This document shows, piece after piece, positions 1 to 7,777 of a DNA stretch of 57,636 bases (its first letter is position 1; every line of letters starts with the position of its first letter). The notes beneath the pieces are model-generated. The model worked only from the letters and a program-made list of their open reading frames with translations. It was not told the DNA's origin and did no database searches. Source of the stretch: Weissella bombi (GTDB taxonomy: Bacteria; Bacillota; Bacilli; Lactobacillales; Lactobacillaceae); contig NZ_FMAO01000012.1 in NCBI RefSeq assembly GCF_900094835.1, forward strand, positions 1 through 57,636, written 5' to 3'. The translations under genes and the position numbers were made by a program.

Positions 1-22
1 TTTTGCTAAATATTATCATCAT

Positions 23-94
23 GGCCCAATGGTCAAGTGGTTAAGACGTCGCGTTCTCAGCGCGGAATCCAGGGTTCGACTCCCTGTTGGGCTA
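23..94 (+). tRNA. tRNA-Glu (anticodon CTC)
   Basis: A complete cloverleaf can be folded. The acceptor stem GGCCCAA pairs with TTGGGCT (first pair G-U), the T arm contains GGTTCGACTCC, and the anticodon stem-loop has the 7-base loop TTCTCAG, giving anticodon CTC (reads GAG). The body resembles bacterial tRNA-Glu. No CCA is encoded after the discriminator A, so CCA must be added by the nucleotidyltransferase. It may be the last gene of a tRNA cluster lying before the window. Confidence 0.93.
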
Positions 95-124
95 TACTTA
101 GAGATCAATGATTTGATTACACGT

Positions 125-161
125 AAACGTATCTACTTTATAAAGGTAGATACGTTTTTTG
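125..161 (+). terminator. Rho-independent terminator after tRNA-Glu
   Basis: Twelve-base perfect stem (AAACGTATCTAC with GTAGATACGTTT) around a short AT loop, followed by a T run. It sits 30 bases after the tRNA, on the same strand. Confidence 0.85.
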
Positions 162-182
162 TATTTATTATAATTAAAAATA

Positions 183-221
183 CAAAGGCGGTTGAGACAT
201 GAATATCCCCAACCGCCTTTA
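183..221 (-). terminator. Terminator of the pxp/biotin operon
   Basis: Ten-base perfect stem AAAGGCGGTT/AACCGCCTTT just downstream of the NRAMP-like gene, followed on the minus strand by a T-rich stretch. It marks the end of the seven-gene operon. Confidence 0.75.
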
Positions 222-238
222 TGTTAAAAATGTATTAA

Positions 239-1447
239 TTACAAACTAATATTCAACAACGTTTTAATACCAGCGTATGCCATGAAAGCCACAACAACCC
301 AGCCTGTATACAATAACCAACGTGGATGACGATATACCGTTCCCATAATCTTCTTACGAGTTGAAGCAACTAACAAGATTGCTAAGGCAATCGGCAAAAT
401 CAATCCGTTCAAAGCACCTGCAATAACTAAGACATTAGCAGGATTACCAACGATATAGAATACTGCCGTTGAAGCAATAATGAATAATACAATCATCCAT
501 GAACGCCAATTCTTACGACCCATTTGGTTCTTGTTGTAATCCAAAAAAGAAATTGAGGTAAATGTTGAGCCTAGAACCGACGTCATTCCTGCTGCCAGTA
601 ACAACAAGCCGAAGAACTTATAACCAAAATTACCTGCGGCAACTTTAAAAATTGTTGCTGCTGGATTAGCTGGATCTAATTGAACGCCTGTTACAACTAC
701 AGCTAATCCTGCCAGGAATAACATGATTCTAATTCCTGAGGCGACCCCAATTCCAGTTAGTGCACCTTCATTAACATACTTAACATTGTCGATGCCTTTA
801 ACGCCCCCTTCAAGTAGTTTATGACCACCTGAGAACGAAATATAACCACCAACAGTTCCACCAACAATTGTGACAATTGAATAAAAATCAACAGAAGTTG
901 GTGCAAAAGTGTGCACAACTGCACTTTGATATGGCACAGTAACTACGGCAAGAATATAAACTAAAATAGCGACTTTGATAACTGCTAAAACCTGAACTGT
1001 TCTATCAACAACCAGCATCGCATTACGGGCAAGAAACAACCCAATCGCACAAACGGCAGCAATTAAGGCACCATTTTCAGGTGATATACCAAATAAGACA
1101 TTAAGTCCCAAACCAGCACCACCAATATTACCAATATTGAAAACAAAACCACCAAAAACGATTAACCCCGTCAACACATATCCTAATCCAGGGACAACTT
1201 CGTTCACTAACACTTGTGCATGCTTACCAGAAACAATAATAATTCGCCAAATATTTAATTGGACAATGACATCAACGATAATACAGATCAGAATGGCAAA
1301 ACCAAAATTAGCACCCATTTTTCCAGTAAACGTTGCGTTTTGTGTTAAGAAGCCTGGTCCGACAGCTGCCATAGCCATCATGAAGGCAGCACCCATCGCA
1401 ACATTTAACGGTGATCTCTTTTTAACTTGCGAATCTTTTTCTTTCAT
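239..1447 (-). CDS. NRAMP-family transporter of the YcsG type
   Basis: A 402-residue integral membrane protein with about eleven hydrophobic segments and a short charged N-terminus. The N-terminal part (GPGFLTQNATFTGKMGANFG) resembles the first helix of the NRAMP superfamily, but the metal-binding DPGN and MPH motifs of classical Mn/Fe transporters are not visible, so this is not an ordinary manganese importer. In Bacillus subtilis the related ycsG lies in the ycsFGI-kipIA (pxp) cluster, and here it is the last gene of the equivalent operon, 29 bases after pxpA. I infer that it imports the operon's substrate, perhaps 5-oxoproline or a related amino acid derivative. A Shine-Dalgarno AAGGAAG precedes the ATG. 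The family is fairly sure; the substrate is not known. Confidence 0.8.
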   Translation of the reverse strand: MKEKDSQVKKRSPLNVAMGAAFMMAMAAVGPGFLTQNATFTGKMGANFGFAILICIIVDVIVQLNIWRIIIVSGKHAQVLVNEVVPGLGYVLTGLIVFGGFVFNIGNIGGAGLGLNVLFGISPENGALIAAVCAIGLFLARNAMLVVDRTVQVLAVIKVAILVYILAVVTVPYQSAVVHTFAPTSVDFYSIVTIVGGTVGGYISFSGGHKLLEGGVKGIDNVKYVNEGALTGIGVASGIRIMLFLAGLAVVVTGVQLDPANPAATIFKVAAGNFGYKFFGLLLLAAGMTSVLGSTFTSISFLDYNKNQMGRKNWRSWMIVLFIIASTAVFYIVGNPANVLVIAGALNGLILPIALAILLVASTRKKIMGTVYRHPRWLLYTGWVVVAFMAYAGIKTLLNISL

Positions 1448-1476
1448 AACAGCTATCTTCCTTTAAATTTTTTATT

Positions 1477-2226
1477 TTAAATGGCTTTTATTTCAATTCC
1501 TTCATCATTAAGCGCTTGATGAATTTTTTTAACAAAAGCTAGGGCCTTTACACCATCCCCATGAACACAAACAGTGTCAGGAATCATCTCAATCATTGAA
1601 CCATCGTGAGCTTGAACGGAATGTGTTTTAATCATCTGAATAACTCGTGAAACGGCTAAATCTTCATCGGTAATCACCGCATCTGGTAAATCACGAGACA
1701 TTAAACTACCATCTGCTTCATAATTCCTATCCGCAAAAACTTCCTGCGCAAAAGGTAGCCCAATATCTTTAGCAGCATGAATCAATTCACTATTTGCTAA
1801 ACCGATTAAAATTAATTCAGGGTCTACTGCATAAATACCTTCACAAATCGCCCGGGCTAAATCATAATCTTTACCCGCCATATTATATAAAGCACCATGT
1901 GGCTTAACATGGTGTAATTTATGGGATGGACTAAAACCCTGCAACGCACCGATTTGATACTGCACTTCTGCTTTGGCAGTTTGCGGACTAATTTTCATCT
2001 GACGACGACCAAATCCTTGCAAATCGCGTAGTCCAGGATGTGCACCAATTGCAACTTTGTTTTCGGTGGCTAAATTAACCGTCTGTGACATAACTTCTGG
2101 GTCACCAGCATGAAAACCACAAGCAATATTCGCGGACGTAATATATGGTAATACTTCTTCATCCAATCCCAACTTGTAACGCCCAAAGCTCTCACCTAAA
2201 TCACAATTTAAATCAATTTGTACCAT
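1477..2226 (-). CDS. pxpA: 5-oxoprolinase subunit PxpA (LamB/YcsF family)
   Basis: A 249-residue protein of the usual LamB/YcsF length, with the family signatures IDLNCDLGESFGRYKLG at the N-terminus, SANIACGFHAGDP near residue 32, GAHPGLRDLQGFGRR near 62, VKPHGALYN near 107 and VCVHGD near 219. In other bacteria PxpA with PxpB and PxpC forms the ATP-dependent cytosolic 5-oxoprolinase, which opens 5-oxoproline (pyroglutamate) to glutamate. All three subunits are present in this operon, with pxpB and pxpC at the promoter-proximal end. The start is supported by AGGAG about 10 bases upstream. It follows the DUF1445 gene by 13 bases and precedes the transporter. Confidence 0.93.
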   Translation of the reverse strand: MVQIDLNCDLGESFGRYKLGLDEEVLPYITSANIACGFHAGDPEVMSQTVNLATENKVAIGAHPGLRDLQGFGRRQMKISPQTAKAEVQYQIGALQGFSPSHKLHHVKPHGALYNMAGKDYDLARAICEGIYAVDPELILIGLANSELIHAAKDIGLPFAQEVFADRNYEADGSLMSRDLPDAVITDEDLAVSRVIQMIKTHSVQAHDGSMIEMIPDTVCVHGDGVKALAFVKKIHQALNDEGIEIKAI

Positions 2227-2239
2227 ATAACATTTTCTC

Positions 2240-3028
2240 CTATAAAATATCAGCTAGTTGATTATCCTTTATATCGGTTACCAACATATGTCCTGGTGCA
2301 TGTGTAATCACAAATTCGGGTTTACTCTGCATAACAACCTGTTGTGGGGTAACACCGCAAGCCCAAAATACTGGCACTTCACCGGGATAAATATCAACAG
2401 CATCACCAAAATCTGGATGACTCAAATCAGTAATACCAATTGTTTCAGGATCACCAATCTGTAATGGTGTCCCATGCACTTGTGGTAACCTTTCAGTAAT
2501 TGTAACTGCTTTAACCACCTGCGATTCTGGGATTGGTCGCATACTAACAACATAATTACCATGAAACTGACCTGCTGATTTTGCTTCGATATTTGTGCGA
2601 TACATCGGTACATTGCGTTGCATCGTAATGTGGCGCATTTCAATACCTGCAGCAATTAGTGCGGCTTCAAATGAAAAACTGCACCCAATTAAAAACGAAA
2701 CAAGATCTTCACGCCACAAATCAGCAACATCAAGTGGTTCACTTACCAGCTCACCATTTTCATACACACGATACTTTGGAAAATCTTTCGCTAAATCTAT
2801 ATCCTTCGCAAATGTTTGTAGTTGACGTGATCCCATGTCAGAAACTTCTAATATAGGACAAGGCTTTGGATTACGCTGTGCAAATAAAAGAAAATCGTAT
2901 GCTTGTGCCTTAGGTAAAATAACTAAATTTGCTTGTGCGTAACCCAGGCAAAGGCCACTTGTTTGACCGGTAAAAATTCCCGACCGAGCTTGACGCCGTA
3001 ATTCCGCTGGTGTTAATTGATTAGTCAT
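2240..3028 (-). CDS. DUF1445 (YcsI family) putative hydro-lyase
   Basis: About 262 residues with family motifs LRRQARSGIFTGQTSG at the N-terminus, FLIGCSFSFEAAL in the middle and THAPGHMLVTDI at the C-terminus. DUF1445 proteins are annotated as putative hydro-lyases, and mammalian D-glutamate cyclase carries a DUF1445 region, which suggests chemistry on 5-oxo-D-proline or D-glutamate. An in-frame ATG lies five codons upstream at 3043, but I prefer 3028 because GGGGG sits just before it. The gene overlaps the end of the biotin carboxylase gene by 8 bases, so the two are probably translationally coupled. Family assignment is strong; the exact reaction is inferred. Confidence 0.85.
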   Translation of the reverse strand: MTNQLTPAELRRQARSGIFTGQTSGLCLGYAQANLVILPKAQAYDFLLFAQRNPKPCPILEVSDMGSRQLQTFAKDIDLAKDFPKYRVYENGELVSEPLDVADLWREDLVSFLIGCSFSFEAALIAAGIEMRHITMQRNVPMYRTNIEAKSAGQFHGNYVVSMRPIPESQVVKAVTITERLPQVHGTPLQIGDPETIGITDLSHPDFGDAVDIYPGEVPVFWACGVTPQQVVMQSKPEFVITHAPGHMLVTDIKDNQLADIL

Positions 3029-4349
3029 CAGTATTCCCCCCATTCGTTAAGCGTTCAATAAATTCAATATCAAAATTATTTGCCAAGAAATCAGGGTTAT
3101 TTAGCAATTGATATAAGAAATCAAGATTGGTACCAACACCCTCAATAACTGTTTCTTCAATTGCAACCTGCATCTTTTTTATTGCAATATCACGAGTTGC
3201 ACCATATGTAATAATTTTTGCAAGTAATGCATCATAATTTGCCGGCACTTGATAGCCATTATACAAAGCCGTATCCACTCTAATACCATTTCCACCAGGC
3301 AAATGTAATTTACTTACCTTTCCAGGCATCGTTGCCGTAATACGACATTCTAATGCATGACCATTTAAGGTAATATCGTCCTGCGTCATCGCTAATTTTT
3401 GACCGGCTGCAATATTTAATTGTGCGACTACCAGATCAGTACCCGTAATTGCTTCTGTTATCGGATGTTCGACCTGAATTCGTGTGTTCATCTCCATGAA
3501 ATAAAACTGACCAGGACCAGCATATAAAAATTCAATCGTACCAGCACCCAAGAATTTCAGTGCTGTAGCAGCTTTACGAGCCGTAGATAACATTTCATAA
3601 CGGGTTTCCTGATCAATAGCACTCGGTGCTTCTTCCATTACCTTTTGATGATACTGTTGCAAAGAACAATCGCGTTCACCAAGTGAAACGGCATTGCCAT
3701 ACGAATCCGCTAGAACCTGCACCTCAATATGACGTGGACGCACGATAAACTTTTCCATATACATTTCTGGATTACCAAATGCTTGTTGTGCCTCACCTTT
3801 AGCAAGTGGAAATTCATGCAATAATTGCTGCTCATCGTGAATCATACGCATTCCTTTGCCGCCACCACCAGCTGCTGCTTTTAGCATCACTGGATAGCCA
3901 ATATCCTTGGCTTGCGATATAGCCATATCAAGTTCTGTGAATCCTTCACGACTACCAGGAATAACAGGTACTTCAGCATCTTGCATGACCTCGCGTGCCC
4001 GGGCCTTATCGCCCAATAAACTAATGGTTTCTGCACGTGGTCCAATAAACGTCAGCCCGTTCTCTTCACACAACTGCGCAAAATCAGCATTTTCTGATAA
4101 AAAGCCATACCCAGGATGAATCGCATCAGCACCACTCATCAGTGCAGCTTGCACAATACTTTCTTGATTCAAATAACTATCTTGTGGATTAGCAGGTCCG
4201 ATACAAATTGACTGATCAGCCATCCCAACATGCATTGCATCTGCATCAACTGTTGAATAGATGGCAACCGTCTGCAAATTTTGTTCATGACAAGCTCTGA
4301 TTATTCGAACTGCAATTTCACCACGGTTTGCAATTAATACTTTTTGCAT
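3021..4349 (-). CDS. accC: Biotin carboxylase subunit (AccC-like) of the pxp operon
   Basis: A 442-residue ATP-grasp protein matching the biotin carboxylase subunit of acetyl-CoA carboxylase in length. It has the N-terminal MQKVLIANRGEIAVRIIRA, the glycine-rich ATP loop AAAGGGGKGMR near residue 160, RHIEVQVLAD, ERDCSLQQYHQKVMEEAPS and FMEMNTRIQVEHPITE. Such enzymes use ATP and bicarbonate to carboxylate biotin on a carrier protein, which is encoded just upstream. No carboxyltransferase accA/accD is nearby, and the neighbours are PxpB, PxpC and PxpA. It therefore probably serves a dedicated carboxylation rather than fatty-acid synthesis, unless the genome has no other accC. Confidence 0.9.
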   Translation of the reverse strand: MQKVLIANRGEIAVRIIRACHEQNLQTVAIYSTVDADAMHVGMADQSICIGPANPQDSYLNQESIVQAALMSGADAIHPGYGFLSENADFAQLCEENGLTFIGPRAETISLLGDKARAREVMQDAEVPVIPGSREGFTELDMAISQAKDIGYPVMLKAAAGGGGKGMRMIHDEQQLLHEFPLAKGEAQQAFGNPEMYMEKFIVRPRHIEVQVLADSYGNAVSLGERDCSLQQYHQKVMEEAPSAIDQETRYEMLSTARKAATALKFLGAGTIEFLYAGPGQFYFMEMNTRIQVEHPITEAITGTDLVVAQLNIAAGQKLAMTQDDITLNGHALECRITATMPGKVSKLHLPGGNGIRVDTALYNGYQVPANYDALLAKIITYGATRDIAIKKMQVAIEETVIEGVGTNLDFLYQLLNNPDFLANNFDIEFIERLTNGGNTDD

Positions 4350-4370
4350 TTGATCACTTTCCTTATCTAT

Positions 4371-4781
4371 CTACTCAATTTCAAACAATGGTTGATTAAA
4401 TTCAACGTTTTCTTCATTGGCCGCCAAAATTTTAACAATTTTACCTGAACGATCAGCTTTCACATCGTGAACCATCTTCATCGCTTCAATCACGCCAATT
4501 GTTTGCCCAGCCGTAACATCATCACCAACTTTTACAAAAGGTTCTTCATCAGGGCTAGGAGTGGTATAGAAAATACCGACCATTTGTGCATTGATTGTTT
4601 GCGCATCTTGAACATCATCTCCTGTTGCGACTTCAGCAGGTGCTGCTGAAACTGGTGTTGATTTTACGACATTTTCCTTACGCTTCAATCGATAATGCAC
4701 ATCACCATCATCATAATCAAACGCTGTTATCTGATTCTCTTTCATCAACATCATAACTGCTTTAATTTCTTCTAAATCCAT
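4371..4781 (-). CDS. accB: Biotin carboxyl carrier protein (AccB-like)
   Basis: A 136-residue protein. The C-terminal lipoyl/biotinyl domain (about residues 60-136) carries the biotinylation motif EAMKM with the acceptor lysine at residue 102, preceded by VGIFYTTPSPDEEPFVKVGD and followed by FNQPLFEIE. The N-terminal part (MDLEEIKAVMMLMKENQITAF) is the usual AccB leader, joined by an Ala/Pro/Val linker at about 40-60. Biotin protein ligase would biotinylate it, and it would carry carboxybiotin from the biotin carboxylase encoded 21 bases downstream. AGGGGAG supports the start. The gene lies 11 bases after pxpC. Confidence 0.92.
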   Translation of the reverse strand: MDLEEIKAVMMLMKENQITAFDYDDGDVHYRLKRKENVVKSTPVSAAPAEVATGDDVQDAQTINAQMVGIFYTTPSPDEEPFVKVGDDVTAGQTIGVIEAMKMVHDVKADRSGKIVKILAANEENVEFNQPLFEIE

Positions 4782-4792
4782 TTGTTACTCCC

Positions 4793-5797
4793 CTATTCTT
4801 TAAAAATACGACTTAATCGTTGTGCTGTTCTACGTGCAGGCTGGTCACTCATCGAACTAAATTTTAACTTCAGTGCTGCCATTTCAGCATTCTTTTCATG
4901 TAACAATTGCTGGCTAAACGTTAAATCAATCAATTTAAATTGCAGTTTTTGCCCCGGCATCAGCTGCACGGCTTTGCTTAAATCAACGCTTGAGACAACT
5001 GCTATTACTGGATAACCACCTGTTGTTTGACGATCTGGTAGTAAAATAATTGGCTCACCACTTTTAGGGATTTGAATACCACCTAAAACAGTTGCTTCCG
5101 ACAACATTTCCGGTACTCCTGCAACATTTATTGCTTCACCACTTAACCGCATCCCCATCCGGTCAGAATCATTGCTGACTGCATACGTTTGATTAAAAAA
5201 TTGCGTACTAGCGTCTTTATCAAACTGGTCATACTCTGGACCCTTCGTCACCTTGATAGTCACGATAGATTCATCAACAACACTTGAAAAATCAACTTGT
5301 CGCTGCTTTAAGTTCGCAACGGCAGGTGCAGGTACTGGTATGTTAAGATAGTCACCTGTCTGTAATGCGCGACCTTTAAACCCACCAAGACCATACTTCA
5401 AACTCGTTGCATAACTCTGCATCACCTCAGGGACGATTACGCCCCCTGCAATTGCTAAATAACCGTAACGGCCACTAATCGTTGGGCCAATTGCTAACGT
5501 GTCACCTTTTTCTACATTGATAGCACCATTCATATCAACTTGCTGACCATTAATTTTTGCATTAACCGTCGCACCAGCAATCGCAATCACTGTAGCTGTT
5601 GTAAAGGTTATAGTCGGTCCTAAAATACTGTATTCCACAAGCGGTGTCTGATAATCATTATCAACTAAAATATTTGCTACAGAAGCAGCATCTGTATCCA
5701 TCACGCCAGATGGTGAAAAACCATTTGCCAATCCGCTTATTCTGCCAAAGTCTTGAATAGTGGTCAGTAAACCGCCATCGATAACTCGAATGCCCAT
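4793..5797 (-). CDS. pxpC: 5-oxoprolinase subunit PxpC (KipA, AHS2 domain)
   Basis: A 334-residue protein with an AHS2 domain over most of its length: IRVIDGGLLTTIQDFGR at the N-terminus, GFSPSGVMDTDAASVAN near 27, SNDSDRMGMRL near 208 and GGIQIPKSGEPIILLPDRQT near 240. AHS2/KipA is a 5-oxoprolinase subunit and is also homologous to half of the carboxyltransferase part of urea carboxylase. The gene overlaps pxpB by one base (TAATG). The last 25 residues or so (SSMSDQPARRTAQRLSRIF) are basic and look like a lineage-specific tail. Confidence 0.9.
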   Translation of the reverse strand: MGIRVIDGGLLTTIQDFGRISGLANGFSPSGVMDTDAASVANILVDNDYQTPLVEYSILGPTITFTTATVIAIAGATVNAKINGQQVDMNGAINVEKGDTLAIGPTISGRYGYLAIAGGVIVPEVMQSYATSLKYGLGGFKGRALQTGDYLNIPVPAPAVANLKQRQVDFSSVVDESIVTIKVTKGPEYDQFDKDASTQFFNQTYAVSNDSDRMGMRLSGEAINVAGVPEMLSEATVLGGIQIPKSGEPIILLPDRQTTGGYPVIAVVSSVDLSKAVQLMPGQKLQFKLIDLTFSQQLLHEKNAEMAALKLKFSSMSDQPARRTAQRLSRIFKE

Positions 5798-6522
5798 TAT
5801 TCCACCTCTTCTACTTTAATTTGATATCGACCTTCATCATCTAAATGCTTAATCTGATTAAATTCTGACACTGTAATTGGATCAAAATGAATGTAATCAC
5901 CCGCCTGATAGTAAAAAGGATTTTCCTTTTCAGGTTGAAATAATTTAATCGGTGTCTGCCCAATAATCTGCCAACCACCTGGTGAGGCAATTGGATATAC
6001 GCCCGTTTGTTCACCAGCAATTCCGACAGCACCAGGATTAATAGCTAAGCGCGGTGTTGCCAACCTAGGTGTTGCTAGTTTTGCATCCAAACCACCTAAG
6101 TAAACAAATCCGGGCAAAAAGCCCAACATGTAAATTAAATAATCAGGACTCGTATGACGCGCAATAATTTCTTTTCTTGATAACCCACTATGTTCTGAAA
6201 CGTGTGCCATATCTGGACTAAATTCATTCTCATAACATACTGGAATATGAACAATTCTTTTATTTTGTTGCGTCACCTGCTTAATTTCAGCTGCACTAGT
6301 TCGAACCATATCAGCTAATTTATCAAAGGATAGTATTTCCGGATCATAAAAAATTGTCAAAGTTCGAAATGCAGGTACCAATGCAGTAATGCCGTTAGTA
6401 CGTTTTAATGTCAGTTCCTTTTGCAATATACGAATAAACTGATTGATTTGTGGATCAACAACATTAGCGAATGTGACGTTAACAGCCGAATCTCCTGCTG
6501 GAAAAATCGAAAATTCATTCAT
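5797..6522 (-). CDS. pxpB: 5-oxoprolinase subunit PxpB (KipI, AHS1 domain)
   Basis: A 241-residue AHS1-domain protein. Visible motifs include FPAGDSAVNVTFAN near the N-terminus, IPVCYENEFSPDM near 110, YLIYMLGFLPGFVYLGGLD near 149 and GAVGIAGEQTGVYPIASPGG near 183, which match KipI/PxpB and the urea carboxylase carboxyltransferase domain. It is the first gene of the seven-gene operon and is preceded by a good ribosome site (AGGAAGAGGTGG). The repeat ATPRLATPRLA near residue 172 is a short local duplication. In B. subtilis KipI also inhibits the sporulation kinase KinA, a role not expected in a non-sporulating LAB. Confidence 0.9.
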   Translation of the reverse strand: MNEFSIFPAGDSAVNVTFANVVDPQINQFIRILQKELTLKRTNGITALVPAFRTLTIFYDPEILSFDKLADMVRTSAAEIKQVTQQNKRIVHIPVCYENEFSPDMAHVSEHSGLSRKEIIARHTSPDYLIYMLGFLPGFVYLGGLDAKLATPRLATPRLAINPGAVGIAGEQTGVYPIASPGGWQIIGQTPIKLFQPEKENPFYYQAGDYIHFDPITVSEFNQIKHLDDEGRYQIKVEEVE

Positions 6523-6846
6523 CCATAACCACCTCTTCCTAAATTAAAAATTAATTAGAATAAATTTTATCATAAATTCGTTTCATTGCCTTTCACTTTA
6601 AATTTTAACGAACAATAAATTCTATTTTTGTTAATTATTAACCGCTTTATTAATATTGTAAAGATATTAAATCGAAAAGCCTCTAAAAGTTAACATATAA
6701 ATTAATTAATTTATATAATGCAAATAATTAAAAAACAATTAAAACAAGAGACTATTAATCGACAATTTCATTTCATAAATCATATATTGACTTAATCTCA
6801 ACAAAAAAGAGGTCAAGATAATTGCATCTCAACCTCCTACTGTATT
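6523..6846. promoter_or_regulatory. AT-rich intergenic region with the pxp operon promoter
   Basis: No plausible gene is present. On the minus strand TATGAT (complement of 6567-6572 region) is a weak -10 candidate for pxpB. A seven-base-arm palindrome TTAATAT/ATATTAA at 6650-6670 could be an operator. The 3' end holds the exonuclease III terminator. The promoter assignment is tentative. Confidence 0.35.
6801..6836 (-). terminator. Terminator of exonuclease III gene
   Basis: Stem GAGGTTGAGAT/ATCTTGACCTC (with G-T pairs) followed on the minus strand by TTTTTTG, just after the stop of the exonuclease gene. Confidence 0.75.
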
Positions 6847-7677
6847 CTAAAGTGTAAAGTCATCCGTCATTGTTAACATAATTGGTGCATGATCCTGACG
6901 TGCACCAGTATCAATTACTGACATCTCATCTAATTGATCATTTAAACGATTAGATGTTAGGTAATAATCAATTCGCCAACCGGAATTATTAATTTTTGAT
7001 GTTTTTGAAATTTGTGCCCACCATGTATACACACCAGCTTGATCAGGGTGTAAATAACGGAATGTATCTGTAAAACCAGCATCAAGTAGACGACTAAAAT
7101 GTTCACGTTCTTCATCCGTAAAGCCTGCCTTTTTATGGTTTGACTTCGGGTTTTTCAAATCAATTTCTTGATGCGCAACATTAAAGTCACCGGAAAAAAT
7201 AACTGGCTTATGTGCATCTAATTGTTGCATATATGCTCGATAAGCATCATCCCATGATTGACGATCATCTAATCGTGCTAATGCACTACCAGAATTTGGT
7301 GTATAAACCGTTGAAACATAAGTATTCGCAAATTCAAGCGTAATCACACGCCCCTCAATGTCCATCTCACCAGGTGCACCAATTTCCGGCATTTCTACAT
7401 TAATAGGTTCTTGACGTGATAACATCATTGTTCCTGAATATCCAGAACGACCTGTACTCATACGTAAATAACGGTGGTAACCTGGAAACAATTCATCAAG
7501 CGCTGCCGCTTGTTTTTTTGTTAACCCAGTTGCTTTTAACTTTGTTTCTTGAATCGCTAGAACATCTGGCTGTTGCGCTGCAATGTCTTGCAATACTTGC
7601 CACGTCATTTCACCTCGTGCTGACTTATGTTCAACAGCTGCATTAATACTATCGATATTCCATGATATAAACTTCAT
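6847..7677 (-). CDS. exoA: Exodeoxyribonuclease III
   Basis: A 276-residue endonuclease/exonuclease/phosphatase-fold enzyme. It shows MKFISWNIDSINA at the N-terminus, DVLAIQETKL with the catalytic Glu, GDFNVAHQEIDL in the centre, WRIDYYLTSN and the final catalytic SDH-like motif here as QDHAPI. ExoA/XthA cleaves DNA at abasic sites and degrades 3' ends in base excision repair. The frame is open to 7734, but the conserved MKFISWN begins at 7677, preceded by GGTGG, so I start there. It is monocistronic between two terminators. Confidence 0.94.
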   Translation of the reverse strand: MKFISWNIDSINAAVEHKSARGEMTWQVLQDIAAQQPDVLAIQETKLKATGLTKKQAAALDELFPGYHRYLRMSTGRSGYSGTMMLSRQEPINVEMPEIGAPGEMDIEGRVITLEFANTYVSTVYTPNSGSALARLDDRQSWDDAYRAYMQQLDAHKPVIFSGDFNVAHQEIDLKNPKSNHKKAGFTDEEREHFSRLLDAGFTDTFRYLHPDQAGVYTWWAQISKTSKINNSGWRIDYYLTSNRLNDQLDEMSVIDTGARQDHAPIMLTMTDDFTL

Positions 7678-7721
7678 TTTGCCACCGTTCCTCTTCAAAT
7701 TATCAATTGCGTTCATTATAA

Positions 7722-7766
7722 CAAAAAACAACACCAGACTACGCGTAAGTTTTGTCTAGTGTTGTT
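7722..7766 (-). terminator. Terminator of adhE
   Basis: Long imperfect stem (ACAACACTAGAC with GTCTGGTGTTGT) followed on the minus strand by a T run, 12 bases after the adhE stop. Confidence 0.8.
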
Positions 7767-7777
7767 GATATATTTAT

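Noticed and set aside
7678-7734. N-terminal extension of exonuclease III
   Set aside because: The conserved fold begins at MKFISWN and the extension runs through the adhE terminator.
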